Source: Streptomyces sp. SAI-127
GTDB taxonomy: Bacteria; Actinomycetota; Actinomycetes; Streptomycetales; Streptomycetaceae
DNA: 64,000 bases
Assembly: GCF_029894425.1 (NCBI RefSeq)
Contig: NZ_JARXYJ010000001.1
Span: 9,630,501 to 9,694,500 of the forward strand
Direction of reading: 5' to 3'
Shown here: positions 8,734 to 18,249 of the stretch, piece after piece
How positions within the stretch are numbered: position 1 is the first letter of the stretch
Layout: each line of letters starts with the position of its first letter
Translations under genes and position numbers: made by a program
Notes under the pieces: model-generated
Seen by the model: the letters and a program-made list of their open reading frames with translations, nothing else
Databases searched by the model: none
What the model was told of the DNA's origin: nothing

Positions 8734-10230
8734 TCACGCGTCGGGAATCCAGCTCCCGTGGAAGCCCAACGGCACCCGTCCCGGCAGATGGATCCGGGCG
8801 ACCGGCTCGCCGCTGAAGTCCTGGGCCGCGAGAATCACCAGGTCCGACGCCCCTCGACCGGGGTTGTGCACATACGCGATCGCGTACCCGTCGTCCTCCG
8901 CGGCCCGCTCGTCGCAGGGGTCGGACGGCACGAACACGGCCTCGCTCGCCGCCGCGCCCCGGGGCAGCCGGTGCACCTGCGAGGTGCCGCGCAGCAGGTC
9001 GTGCTTGATGAGCGCGTTGCTGAACGCCCGGTCGGGCGGATTGCCGTCGACCGCCTGATAGGCCAGCACCATCTCCGCGGCCGCCGCCGAGTAGCCGTAG
9101 CGGTGCCGGCGGGACACCAACGCCTCGTTGACGCGCGGGAATTCCTGCGGGCGGTCGTCGAGGGTCCGGGTCCGTACCCGCCCCTGACGCAGGTCGACCG
9201 TCCAGCGGTCAAGCCGGGGGGTACTCGCCCCGTACGGCCCGCCCGAGCCGTTGCCCGCCACGAGGAAGGGCGCGTCGAAGTTGGTCATGTCGATGACGAG
9301 GTTCGGGCCCTCCTCGTACGCGTTGAGGGTGTGCGAGTAGTACACCGGGTCGACCTCGAACCAGCGGACCGCGCCCCCGGCGCGAGGCAGCACACCGACC
9401 CGTGCCGGATGCCGGTCGTTCCAGACGTACGGCACGATGTCGCCGCGCTCGGCGCCCGCCGGGTCGAAGGTGACCGGCATGTCGAGGATCACCACATGGT
9501 TCTCGGTGAGCGCGAAGTCGTGGATCATCGGCGCGTCCGCCACCGGGATCCGCGTACTGCGCGAGACGCGGCCCGCCGGGTTCACGACCAGGTGCCGCAC
9601 ATGGTCCCAGGTCGGGTAGTAGGCGATCGCGTGCAGTTCACCGGCGTGGACGTCGTACTTGGTGTGCGCGGTGAACGCGCCCTCCAGGGTGCCCCGGAAG
9701 TCGTACGTGCCCACGGTGTTCAGATCGTCGTCGAGCTCGTACGGCAGCGGCCCGCTCTCCTGGAGCGCCAGGATCCGCCCCCGGTGCGGGATCACATGGG
9801 TGTTGCAGGGGAAGTCGTCCGGCGGCACCGGGCCGGGGTAGGTCTCGCCGAGCTTCTTCGCGACCTGGGACGAGCGCACCCAGCGGTTGCGGTACCACTC
9901 CGCACGGCCCTCGCGCAGCCGGACGCCGTGCACCATGCCCTCGCCGAGCATCCAGTGGTGGGCACGCGGGTCCTCAAGGCCCAGAGCGTTGGGGCCGTTG
10001 CGCAGATATCGGCCGTTGAGCTCGCGCGGGATGCGGCCGGTGACCGGCAGGTCGAAGGCCGTCAGCTCCTCGGTGACGGGCTCGAACGCGCCCTCCAGGA
10101 AGGGGTAGCGGCGCGCTGTCCGGGGCGCCGCCGAGGCGGGCAGCGAGCCCGCTCCGGTGCCGACGAGCGCGCCGGCCGCCGTGATCGCCGCCGCGCCGCG
10201 CAGTACGTTCCGTCGTGTGGGGTCCGTCAT
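8734..10230 (-). CDS. Carotenoid oxygenase (lignostilbene/carotenoid cleavage dioxygenase family), Tat-exported
   Basis: A twin-arginine signal (TRRNVLRGAAAITAAGAL, cleavage near ASAAP) is followed by the seven-bladed carotenoid oxygenase fold. GRYLRNGPNAL is the family's opening motif. Likely Fe(II)-binding histidines are in YDVHAGELHAIAYY, MIHDFALTENH and the C-terminal GFHGSWIPDA. Family members cleave a carotenoid or stilbene double bond with oxygen. 498 aa is normal. A Tat-secreted version could act on extracellular aromatics such as stilbenes (inference). The LysR gene lies next to it on the same strand. Confidence 0.88.
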   Translation of the reverse strand: MTDPTRRNVLRGAAAITAAGALVGTGAGSLPASAAPRTARRYPFLEGAFEPVTEELTAFDLPVTGRIPRELNGRYLRNGPNALGLEDPRAHHWMLGEGMVHGVRLREGRAEWYRNRWVRSSQVAKKLGETYPGPVPPDDFPCNTHVIPHRGRILALQESGPLPYELDDDLNTVGTYDFRGTLEGAFTAHTKYDVHAGELHAIAYYPTWDHVRHLVVNPAGRVSRSTRIPVADAPMIHDFALTENHVVILDMPVTFDPAGAERGDIVPYVWNDRHPARVGVLPRAGGAVRWFEVDPVYYSHTLNAYEEGPNLVIDMTNFDAPFLVAGNGSGGPYGASTPRLDRWTVDLRQGRVRTRTLDDRPQEFPRVNEALVSRRHRYGYSAAAAEMVLAYQAVDGNPPDRAFSNALIKHDLLRGTSQVHRLPRGAAASEAVFVPSDPCDERAAEDDGYAIAYVHNPGRGASDLVILAAQDFSGEPVARIHLPGRVPLGFHGSWIPDA

Positions 10231-10297
10231 CTTCCCTGCTCCTGACCGTGGTTGTCCTCGGGAACGGTCATGAGTCTGGTGCGCGGGACGGATCAGG

Positions 10298-11215
10298 TCA
10301 CGAGGTGTGGACCCCGTCGGGGGGTGTACTCAGACCCCCTGTTTCCAGCAGGGACATCAGTGCCCGGGCCGCAGGACTCGTCGCCTGCGAGGGCGGCAGC
10401 AGCGCGACGGTCTCGTACACGGTCTCGCCGGTGCCCTTGACGGGCAGAGCCGTCAGCGACGCCCGCTTGTGCCGGAAGTGCTGGGGAACGACGGCCACGC
10501 CGAGGTTCTCGTCCACGAGGTCGAGGAGACTGTGCACGTCGTTGACCTCCAGCGCGACGTTGCGGCGCAGTCCCGCGGCGGCGAAGGCGGCGTCGGTGGT
10601 GCGGCGCGGGCCCCAGTCCGGATGGAAGTCGACGAAGACCTCGCCGCCCAGATCCTCCGGCGTCACGGCCGCGCCGACGGCCGCGAGCCGGTGGCTGGGG
10701 TGGCACAGCACGGTCATGGGCTCGCTCGACAGTGGTACGACGCGCAGCTGGTCGGTGTCCTGTTGCGCCGCCCGGACGGCGAAGGCCAGATCGAGCCGTC
10801 CGGCGGCGACCTCCTCGGCGAGGGCCGCGGACCCCGCCTGGCGCAGACAGATCTCGACGTCCGGATGCTGCCGCCGGAAAGCGGCGAGCAGCCCCGCCAC
10901 GTGCAGCCCGGCGATGCACTGTTCGGAGCCCAGCGCGAGCATCCCGCGCAGCACCCCCTGCACGGCCGCCACCGCCTCGTGGGCCGAGCGCACCTGCGCG
11001 AGGATCCGCTCGGCCTCGCCGAGCAGTGCCCGCCCCGCCGGGGTGAGCGTCACCCGGCGCGTGGTCCGCACGAACAGCGGGGTCTGCAGCTCCCGCTCCA
11101 GCGCCCGGATGGACGCGGACAGTCCCGACTGGGACACCAGGAGCCGCTCGGCGGCCCGGGTGAAGTGCTGGTCCTCGGCGACGGCCACGAAGTGTTGGAG
11201 ATGGCGCAGTTCCAT
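10298..11215 (-). CDS. LysR-family transcriptional regulator
   Basis: The N-terminal winged HTH is MELRHLQHFVAVAEDQHFTR then AAERLLVSQSGLSASIRALE; the rest is a periplasmic-binding-like effector domain. 305 aa is normal. The frame is open to 11350, but the LysR fold begins at ATG 11215. It is divergent from an aldo/keto reductase gene, with a LysR-type dyad just upstream of its own start. LysR proteins usually repress themselves and activate the divergent gene when a small ligand binds, so the reductase at 11338 is the likely target. Confidence 0.9.
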   Translation of the reverse strand: MELRHLQHFVAVAEDQHFTRAAERLLVSQSGLSASIRALERELQTPLFVRTTRRVTLTPAGRALLGEAERILAQVRSAHEAVAAVQGVLRGMLALGSEQCIAGLHVAGLLAAFRRQHPDVEICLRQAGSAALAEEVAAGRLDLAFAVRAAQQDTDQLRVVPLSSEPMTVLCHPSHRLAAVGAAVTPEDLGGEVFVDFHPDWGPRRTTDAAFAAAGLRRNVALEVNDVHSLLDLVDENLGVAVVPQHFRHKRASLTALPVKGTGETVYETVALLPPSQATSPAARALMSLLETGGLSTPPDGVHTS

Positions 11216-11220
11216 GATTG

Positions 11221-11254
11221 AGAAGCCTATCCGCTGAATTCCATCGGATTCTTC
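11221..11254. promoter_or_regulatory. LysR-type operator dyad
   Basis: ATCCG at 11229-11233 and CGGAT at 11245-11249 are separated by 11 bases, the T-N11-A spacing of LysR boxes. The dyad extends outward imperfectly with AGAAG and CTTCT. It starts six bases upstream of the LysR start codon and sits between the divergent genes, consistent with autoregulation. Confidence 0.6.
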
Positions 11255-11337
11255 TGTTGGACCAATGCCCCCAGGTCGCGAAAGAGTGGACAGGTTCAAG
11301 ACCCTGGTTCCACCGTGCCAACCCCTCTGGAGTCGCG

Positions 11338-12333
<996 letters not shown>

Positions 12334-12337
12334 CCGG

Positions 12338-12356
12338 CGCGGCCGTCATGGCCGCG
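12338..12356 (+). terminator. Short hairpin after the aldo/keto reductase
   Basis: CGCGGCC-GTCAT-GGCCGCG is a perfect 7-bp stem with a 5-base loop, four bases after the stop. No U-tract follows, so it would be an I-shaped terminator at best. Confidence 0.4.
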
Positions 12357-12406
12357 GGAGGCCGGCTTGCGTACAAGTACCTCGCGATCCCGTGGGGAAG
12401 GCCCGA

Positions 12407-12691
12407 TCAGCCGGTCCGCTCCTCGATCCGCACGGTGACCGTGTCCCCGGCCTCCTTCCCGATGGCCTTCCGCACGTCGGCCTTCACGGGCAGCATGTGC
12501 GTGCCGTCCCCGAGCGCCATGAAGGAGCTCTGGAAGGGGTGTCCGTCGATCGTCCCGCGGACCTTCACCAGTCCGTGGGTGCCGAAGAACTCGACGGAGG
12601 CGGGCCAGTGGACACAGGTCCAGCTGCCTTTCTCCGGTTTCCTGCTGAGGACCGCGGTGAATTCCGCGTCCACTTTTCCGGTACTGGCCAT
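12407..12691 (-). CDS. DUF1905 domain-containing protein
   Basis: 94 aa beginning [19 protein letters not shown], then [40 protein letters not shown] and a final VTVRIEERT. This is the small beta-barrel DUF1905, often found in YdeI/OmpD-like proteins, with no established activity. ATG 12691 is preceded by GAGGA; the frame extends to 12766 without a family match. It is the downstream partner of the SnoaL-like gene on the same strand, 71 bases away. Confidence 0.82.
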   Translation of the reverse strand: MASTGKVDAEFTAVLSRKPEKGSWTCVHWPASVEFFGTHGLVKVRGTIDGHPFQSSFMALGDGTHMLPVKADVRKAIGKEAGDTVTVRIEERTG

Positions 12692-12762
12692 GAGGTCCTC
12701 CCTCGCCGATGGCTTCTCTCCAAGAGACCACCGGCGAGGGGAGAACTCATCGCCGCCGTCGC

Positions 12763-13146
12763 TCACGCCCCGGCCGGAACGCGGTCGAGAAATCCGAGCA
12801 CGGCCCTGATCCGGCCGTCACCGGCCAGCGTGATCACGTCGGATCCGGCGACGGGCGCCGAGCCGTCGACCTCACTCACGAGCTCCCAGGAGAACCGCGC
12901 GGTGTCGTGATGCCCTTCGACGGCGCCGGTGAGCCGGAAGGCGAAACCGGGGAACTGCTCATGGGCCGTCGCGATGACCCCGGCGATCTGCTCGTGGCCG
13001 ACCACGTCGGCGAGGGGGTCGGTGTAGCCGCCGCCCACCGCCCAGGCGGCCGCCACGGCTTTCGTACGTGCCTTCGGCTCCCTGGCGTTCCAGGCTTCGA
13101 AGTAGCGGCTGACGGCGTTCTCGTAACGATCGGTGTTCGCGGACAT
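12763..13146 (-). CDS. NTF2-like / SnoaL-type protein
   Basis: 127 aa with the cone-shaped NTF2 fold: [20 protein letters not shown] at the start, [45 protein letters not shown], and [14 protein letters not shown] at the end. Family members include polyketide cyclases and limonene-epoxide-like hydrolases, but most, like this one, have unknown function. GGAGG lies 10 bases before the ATG. Confidence 0.8.
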   Translation of the reverse strand: MSANTDRYENAVSRYFEAWNAREPKARTKAVAAAWAVGGGYTDPLADVVGHEQIAGVIATAHEQFPGFAFRLTGAVEGHHDTARFSWELVSEVDGSAPVAGSDVITLAGDGRIRAVLGFLDRVPAGA

Positions 13147-13477
13147 GGGTGATCAGCCTCCGTCGAGGTCGTCTGTGCTGGTGGGACCTGGTACCGCAAC
13201 CCTGCCCGCGACTCTCGGAACCGTCGATTACTTCCCGGGTAATGACGTTTGAGCGTGTACCCGTCAGATTTCGGCCAGAAGGGTGGGTGAATATGCCAGG
13301 AGACTGGCCAAAAAGATGTGGTGACAGTGTTTCAGTAGTGAACATACTCGACTGACAGGTCCTTCACATCGAGCGAAGAGCCCGTCACGTACAGCACTGA
13401 GGACCGCGTACCGCACATGAGCCGCACGAAAGCGAGGCCCTGCCGTCAGGTGAACGGAGCAAGCGGGGGAGTGGATC
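13147..13477. other. 331-bp intergenic region
   Basis: Less GC-rich than its neighbours. It must hold the promoters of the divergent NTF2-like gene and of the gene at 13478. GGCCAG and CTGGCC form a loose dyad around 13274-13310. A 20-codon open frame (start 13292, MPGDWPKRC...) with AAGGGTGGG upstream could be translated, but I see no support for a product. Confidence 0.5.
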
Positions 13478-13888
13478 GTGCACGACGAATTCCTGTGCCA
13501 TGTCACGGGGTACGGCATCTGCGACGGGCGGCGCATCGGCGTACCGCTCGGAACCTATCGCGCCCCCACCCTCGCCCTCGCCCTGTGGTGGTTACGTGAC
13601 CGGGCCTCGTGGATCGCCGACCGATTAGACCCCCAGCCCGAGGCCGAGCACTTCCCGGCAGGCGCCCTCGCCCCCGTCGCCGGCACCGTGCTCGACGTAC
13701 CCGCCGTCATGCGGGCCTGGTGTGCCGACCTGTACCAACAGGATCTGGTCGCCGACGAGTTGGCGGCCGGCCGACTGGTCAGGATCGCCGCCAGTGACGA
13801 CACCACCGAATACGAACTGCTCGCCGAGTCCGTGGACGCGGTGAGAATGCACCGGATGGCCTCGGCGCTCTTCACGCCGGTCGCCTGA
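13478..13888 (+). CDS. Conserved hypothetical protein with two TTA codons
   Basis: 136 aa, no recognised domain. It is soluble and acidic, with ALALWWLRDRASWIADRLDP in the first half and LYQQDLVADELAAGRLVRI in the second. GTG 13478 is preceded by GGGGGAG. Codons 39 (13592-13594) and 50 (13625-13627) are TTA. TTA is very rare in Streptomyces and read by the bldA tRNA, so translation is probably tied to development or late growth. It ends 46 bases before the FHA-ABC exporter gene. Confidence 0.75.
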   Translation: MHDEFLCHVTGYGICDGRRIGVPLGTYRAPTLALALWWLRDRASWIADRLDPQPEAEHFPAGALAPVAGTVLDVPAVMRAWCADLYQQDLVADELAAGRLVRIAASDDTTEYELLAESVDAVRMHRMASALFTPVA

Positions 13889-13922
13889 TCCGCGCCACCG
13901 GGCGACAAAAGGTTCGAATCGG

Positions 13923-13928
13923 TAGAAT
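13923..13928 (+). promoter_or_regulatory. Candidate -10 box for a leaderless transcript
   Basis: TAGAAT ends 6 bases before the ATG at 13935, which would place transcription start at the A of the ATG. No ribosome-binding site is seen before this ATG (TTCTTGT). The -35 side is weak. Confidence 0.4.
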
Positions 13929-13934
13929 TCTTGT

Positions 13935-16268
13935 ATGGCGGAGCGGCCGGTTGCACCGACGGCGCCCGAGCTCGTCCTGGAGACCGACACCGGCTCCACG
14001 GTGATGAGCCCGGGCCACGACTACCACGTCGGGCGCGACCCGCTGAGCGACATCGTCATCGACGACGCCCGGGTCTCGTGGCACCACGCAGTGCTGCGGC
14101 CCGACGCCGACCACTGGACCCTCGAGGACGAGAACAGCACCAACGGCACCTACACCGACGGCCGCCGCGTCCGCGAGTGGGACGTCGGCCCCGGCAGTGT
14201 GATCCACTTCGGCAGCCCCGCCGACGGTCCCTGCGCGGTCCTGCTGGGCCGTCCCGCCCCCGAGCGCCCTTCCGCCGTCTCGATGCCGGGCCTGACGGGC
14301 ACCTTCCGGCGGCCCACCGCCGTACGCCCGCTGCCCACCCGCACGGTCCGTATCGGCCGCGCCGACGACAACGACCTCGTCATCGACGACCTGGTCGTCT
14401 CCCGCCACCACGCCGAGCTGCGCGCCCTGCCCGACGACAGCTACGAGATCGCCGACCTCGGCAGCCACAACGGCACCTATCTCAACGGCCGGCCCGTCAC
14501 CGGCGCCGCCCTCGGCCCCGGTGACATCGTCGGCATCGGCCACTCGGCGTTCTGCCTGGTCGGCGACACGCTCCAGGAGTACGTCGACACCGGCGAGGTC
14601 TCCCTCGACGTCCAGGACCTCACGGTCGCCGTCGACCACGGCCGCAAGACCCTGCTCGACCACGTGTCCTTCCCGGTGGGTGAGAAGTGCCTGCTCGCGG
14701 TCGTCGGCCCGAGCGGCGCCGGAAAGTCCACCCTCCTGAACGCCCTCACCGGACAGCGCCCCGCCGACCACGGCACCGTCCTCTACGACGGCCGCGACCT
14801 CTACCGCGACTACGCCGAGCTGCGCCAGCGCATCGGCCTGGTCCCGCAGGACGACATCCTGCACGCCCAGCTGACTGTCCGCAGCGCCCTGACGTACGCC
14901 GCCGAACTGCGCTTCCCGCAGGACACCGCGAAGTCCGAGCGCCGGGAGCGGGTCGACGAGGTCATCCGGGAACTCGGCCTGGAACAGCGAGCCGCCCAGC
15001 CCGTGCACAGCCTGTCCGGCGGCCAGCGCAAGCGGGTCAGCGTGGCCCTGGAGCTGCTGACCAAGCCCTCCCTGCTGTTCCTCGACGAACCGACCTCCGG
15101 CCTCGACCCCGGCATGGACCGCTCGGTGATGCACATGCTGCGCGGCCTCGCCGACGACGGCCGCACGGTCATCGTCGTCACCCACAGCGTCCTGAGCCTC
15201 GACGTCTGCGACCGCCTCCTCGTCCTCGCACCCGGCGGGAAGATCGCCTACTACGGCCCGCCCGAGGACGCTCTCGCCTACTTCGGCTTCGAGCAGTGGC
15301 CGGAGGCCTTCGAGGCCTTCGAACGGGACCAGGACCGGGACTGGTCCGGCGACTTCCGCACCTCGCCCTTCCAGCACCAGTACGTCACCGAGGCCACCGC
15401 GCAGCCCCGGATGCCCCGCTCCGAGCCGGTCATCATCGCGCCCCCGCCGAGGCCCCGCAGCCGCGGCGCCCAACTCGGCACCCTGATCCGCCGCTACTGC
15501 GCCGCTCTCGGCGCCGACCGCACCTTCCTCGTCATCATGATCGCCCTGCCGTTCGTCATGGGCGCCATGGCCCGGGCCCTCGCGGGCAGCCAACTCACCC
15601 GCGACACCGCGATGAACGCCCTGCTCATCCTGTGCGTCGGAGGCGTCCTCACCGGCGCCGCGAACGCCGTGCGCGAGCTGGTGAAGGAGCGGGTCATCTA
15701 CCAGCGCGAACGAGCCGTCGGCCTCTCCAGATCGGCGTATCTGATGTCCAAGGTCGTCGTGCTGGGCACGATCACCGTCGTGCAGGCGGTGGTCCTGACC
15801 CTGGTCGCCCTCCTCGGGGTCGACCTCAACGCGCCCGGTGGCGAAGGCGTGTTGATGCCGCCCCTTGCCGAGATCACGATCGCTGTGGCCCTCCTGGCGT
15901 TCACGGCGATGATGCTCGGTCTGCTCGTGTCCGCGGTGGTGCGCAAGGAAGAGGTGACGATGCCGCTGCTCGTGCTGCTCGCCATCGTCCAGGTCGTCTT
16001 CTGCGGGGCCCTGCTGCAGCTCGACGGTGTGCCCGGCCTGGAACAGCTGTCCTGGCTGGTGCCCTCGCGCTGGGCGCTCGGAGCGATGGCCGGCACGATC
16101 GGCCTGGCCCGGATCGTGCCGGGCGACCTCACCGGCGATCCGCTGTTCAAGCACTCGGTGGGCGTGTGGCTGCTGAACATCGGCATGCTCGTCGTCCTCT
16201 CCGTGCTCTTCGGATACGTCGTCTCCCGGCTGCTGCGCCGCCACGAACCCGCGGTCATGCGGAAGTAG
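13935..16268 (+). CDS. FHA-FHA-ABC transporter, ATP-binding/permease fusion (Rv1747-like)
   Basis: 777 aa with four parts. FHA domain 1 covers residues about 25-95 (HVGRDPLSDIVID, NSTNGTY). FHA domain 2 covers about 130-205 (RIGRADDNDLVIDD, SRHHAE, SHNGTYLNGR). The ABC domain has Walker A GPSGAGKST near 258, signature LSGGQRKRVS near 361 and Walker B LLFLDEPTSG near 380. An ABC2-type membrane domain with about six helices fills 530-775. The layout matches Mycobacterium tuberculosis Rv1747, an exporter switched on by kinase PknF through its FHA domains. A Ser/Thr kinase lies in the same operon. Exported substrate unknown. Confidence 0.93.
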   Translation: MAERPVAPTAPELVLETDTGSTVMSPGHDYHVGRDPLSDIVIDDARVSWHHAVLRPDADHWTLEDENSTNGTYTDGRRVREWDVGPGSVIHFGSPADGPCAVLLGRPAPERPSAVSMPGLTGTFRRPTAVRPLPTRTVRIGRADDNDLVIDDLVVSRHHAELRALPDDSYEIADLGSHNGTYLNGRPVTGAALGPGDIVGIGHSAFCLVGDTLQEYVDTGEVSLDVQDLTVAVDHGRKTLLDHVSFPVGEKCLLAVVGPSGAGKSTLLNALTGQRPADHGTVLYDGRDLYRDYAELRQRIGLVPQDDILHAQLTVRSALTYAAELRFPQDTAKSERRERVDEVIRELGLEQRAAQPVHSLSGGQRKRVSVALELLTKPSLLFLDEPTSGLDPGMDRSVMHMLRGLADDGRTVIVVTHSVLSLDVCDRLLVLAPGGKIAYYGPPEDALAYFGFEQWPEAFEAFERDQDRDWSGDFRTSPFQHQYVTEATAQPRMPRSEPVIIAPPPRPRSRGAQLGTLIRRYCAALGADRTFLVIMIALPFVMGAMARALAGSQLTRDTAMNALLILCVGGVLTGAANAVRELVKERVIYQRERAVGLSRSAYLMSKVVVLGTITVVQAVVLTLVALLGVDLNAPGGEGVLMPPLAEITIAVALLAFTAMMLGLLVSAVVRKEEVTMPLLVLLAIVQVVFCGALLQLDGVPGLEQLSWLVPSRWALGAMAGTIGLARIVPGDLTGDPLFKHSVGVWLLNIGMLVVLSVLFGYVVSRLLRRHEPAVMRK

Positions 16269-16275
16269 GCCGCCG

Positions 16276-16824
16276 ATGACGACCCCCGGCTTCCGGCCCA
16301 CCCACGTCGTCCCCGGCCAGGGCATGCCCGCCTGGGAGGCCCCCGACCCGGCCCGGCCCACCGTCCCCTTCGACCCGCTCCTGCCCGTGCAACTCGTGGA
16401 GCGACGCGGTGACTGGGCCCACGTCCTGTGCGCCAACGGCTGGTCGGCCTGGGTCGACGGCCGCCACCTGGTCGCCGTACCGCAGGATCCACCCGCCCCC
16501 GACAGCCCGCTCACCCGAGCCGCCGACCCACGCCCCCTGCTGGCCCGCGCGGACGAGACCCTCGCGCGCTACCGGGCCGCGGTCGAGGAGCTGGCCGGCG
16601 GCGGCCTGGACGGGGAGGCGTTCCGCGGCCGCACGCGGGGACTGCGGATCGGGGTGGTCGTCGACGGAGAGCACATGTGGCTGTACGACGCCCAGCACGG
16701 ACGCTGGGTGTACGCCGACGGGACCCGGCTGAACACCTACGCCACCGATGACGGGCCACAAGCGGACGGGCCTCAAGCGGGCGGACACGCCCCGACCCAG
16801 GTCGTGACGCGCGATGGCACGTGA
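16276..16824 (+). CDS. Hypothetical protein of the FHA-ABC/kinase operon, possible SH3-like N-terminus
   Basis: 182 aa, no firm family. Residues about 10-70 resemble a small SH3-like barrel (PLLPVQLVERRGDWAHVLCA, GWSAWVDGRHLV). The middle is helical (LLARADETLARYRAAVEELA) and a short module reads VVVDGEHMWLYDAQHGRWVY. There is no signal peptide or membrane segment. It starts 7 bases after the transporter stop and overlaps the kinase start by 11 bases, so the three genes are probably cotranslated. It may link the kinase and transporter (inference from position only). Confidence 0.75.
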   Translation: MTTPGFRPTHVVPGQGMPAWEAPDPARPTVPFDPLLPVQLVERRGDWAHVLCANGWSAWVDGRHLVAVPQDPPAPDSPLTRAADPRPLLARADETLARYRAAVEELAGGGLDGEAFRGRTRGLRIGVVVDGEHMWLYDAQHGRWVYADGTRLNTYATDDGPQADGPQAGGHAPTQVVTRDGT

Positions 16825-17791
16825 GACCAGCCTCTTCTCCGGCAGCCCCTCCGAACTCGTCGGCAGACAGGTCGCGAGCTACCGCATCGAGCAGGAGATC
16901 GGCCGCGGTGGCATGGCCGTCGTCTACCGGGCCCGGGACCTGCGCCTGGACCGCACGGTGGCGCTGAAGCTGCTGGCCCCCGAACTCGCCCGCAACGACA
17001 CCTTCCGCAACCGCTTCAGCCACGAGTCCCGGGTGGCCGCCGCGATCGACCACCCGCACATCGTCCCCGTCTTCGAGGCGGGCGAGACGGACGGCGTCCT
17101 GTACATCGCCATGCGGTACGTCGCCGGCAGCGACCTGCGTCATCTCCTGGACCGCCAGGGACCGTTGCCCCTTCCGACCGCCTTGCGGATCGCCGCGCAG
17201 GTCGCCTCCGCGCTCGACGCGGCCCACGAGCACGGGCTCGTCCACCGGGACGTGAAACCCGGCAACATCCTCGTCGCCCGCGGCACCGACAGCGACCACC
17301 CCGAGCACACCTACCTCACCGACTTCGGCCTCACGAAGAAGTCCCTGTCGCTGACCGGTTTCACGACGGTCGGCCAGTTCGTCGGCACCCTCGACTACGT
17401 GGCACCCGAGCAGATCTCGGGCCGCCCGGTCGACGGCCGCTGCGACGTCTACGGATTCGCCTGCGTGGTCTACGAGTCCCTCACGGGCCACCCGCCCTTC
17501 CGCCGCGACGACGACATGGCCCTGCTGTGGGCCCACCAGTACGACGCCCCGCCTGCCCTGTCCGAGTCCCGCCCCGGCCTCCCCGCACCGCTCGACGCGG
17601 TGTTCGCCAAGGCCCTCGCCAAGACGCCCGACGACCGCCACGACTCCTGCCTGGCCTTCGTCGCGGCCCTCCGCTCGGCGGCGATGGGCGCTCACCCGCC
17701 GACGGAGGTCGCCCTGCCGACCGTGAAACCGCAGGAAACCCGACCGAAGCCCCCACCCCGCTGGGCGGAGCCGGTGGTCCGGGGACGGTAG
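16814..17791 (+). CDS. Serine/threonine protein kinase, soluble
   Basis: A complete Hanks-type kinase domain: P-loop EIGRGGMAVVY (about 29-39), catalytic Lys in VALKLL, HRDVKPGNI near 145, DFG near 170, and an activation loop with FTTVGQFVGTLDYVAPEQ carrying likely autophosphorylated Thr. The domain ends near 290, followed by a short Pro-rich tail without a transmembrane helix or sensor. So this is a cytosolic kinase, unlike PknF. The obvious substrates are Thr residues on the FHA-ABC exporter or on the middle protein of the operon. Confidence 0.93.
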   Translation: MARETSLFSGSPSELVGRQVASYRIEQEIGRGGMAVVYRARDLRLDRTVALKLLAPELARNDTFRNRFSHESRVAAAIDHPHIVPVFEAGETDGVLYIAMRYVAGSDLRHLLDRQGPLPLPTALRIAAQVASALDAAHEHGLVHRDVKPGNILVARGTDSDHPEHTYLTDFGLTKKSLSLTGFTTVGQFVGTLDYVAPEQISGRPVDGRCDVYGFACVVYESLTGHPPFRRDDDMALLWAHQYDAPPALSESRPGLPAPLDAVFAKALAKTPDDRHDSCLAFVAALRSAAMGAHPPTEVALPTVKPQETRPKPPPRWAEPVVRGR

Positions 17792-18205
17792 TCAGCCCTG
17801 GCCCAGCCCGTTCAAGGGCACCTTCCGCGCCAGCATTCTGCGGTGGCTGATCCGCCACTGCCCACCGACGCGGACCACGGTGTCCTCGTACGTGACCGAG
17901 CCGCACGAGCCGTCCGCCATGATGCCGAGGCCCTTGGAGCGGGCGTGGACCCGGTCGTCGGTGATCTCCTCGACGAACACGTTGGTGACGTGGTGCGCCA
18001 CGGGGTTTCCGGCACCCAGGGCAAGGGCCGCCTCCTTGACCGCGACGAGCCCGGTGAGTTCGCCCTGGCCGAAGTCGGACAGGTCGTAGACGACATCCGC
18101 GGTGAAGACCTCGTACATCCGGTCCAGCGCCCCGGCGTCCACCAGGTGTCCGTGCAGCGCGATCAACTCGGTCACGGCAAGGCGGTCTTCGAGAGCCAAC
18201 GTCAT
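17792..18205 (-). CDS. NTF2-like / SnoaL-type protein (nuclear transport factor 2 family)
   Basis: 137 aa: LEDRLAVTELIALHGHLVDAG at the start, then LDRMYEVFTADVVYDLSDFG, AHHVTNVFVEEITDDRVHAR and a final GQWRISHRRMLAR. This is the scytalone-dehydratase/dioxygenase-beta-like NTF2 subgroup; no catalytic assignment is possible. ATG 18205 is chosen because the upstream residues to 18334 do not match the family. Its stop is adjacent to the stop of the kinase gene, with no spacer. Confidence 0.8.
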   Translation of the reverse strand: MTLALEDRLAVTELIALHGHLVDAGALDRMYEVFTADVVYDLSDFGQGELTGLVAVKEAALALGAGNPVAHHVTNVFVEEITDDRVHARSKGLGIMADGSCGSVTYEDTVVRVGGQWRISHRRMLARKVPLNGLGQG

Positions 18206-18249
18206 GCGGTACCCCTTCCTCGGCTGAGCGCACCCTGCCACGCCCCGCG

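Noticed and set aside
13149..13355. A 68-codon frame between the NTF2-like gene and the TTA gene
   Set aside because: Its first half is divergent-promoter sequence without codon bias; only the last 20 codons have a plausible start and they match nothing I know.
13872..16514. An 880-codon frame antisense to the FHA-ABC transporter
   Set aside because: Low-complexity Gly/Val/Asp/Glu-rich product typical of the opposite strand of high-GC genes; the plus strand has full FHA and ABC motifs.
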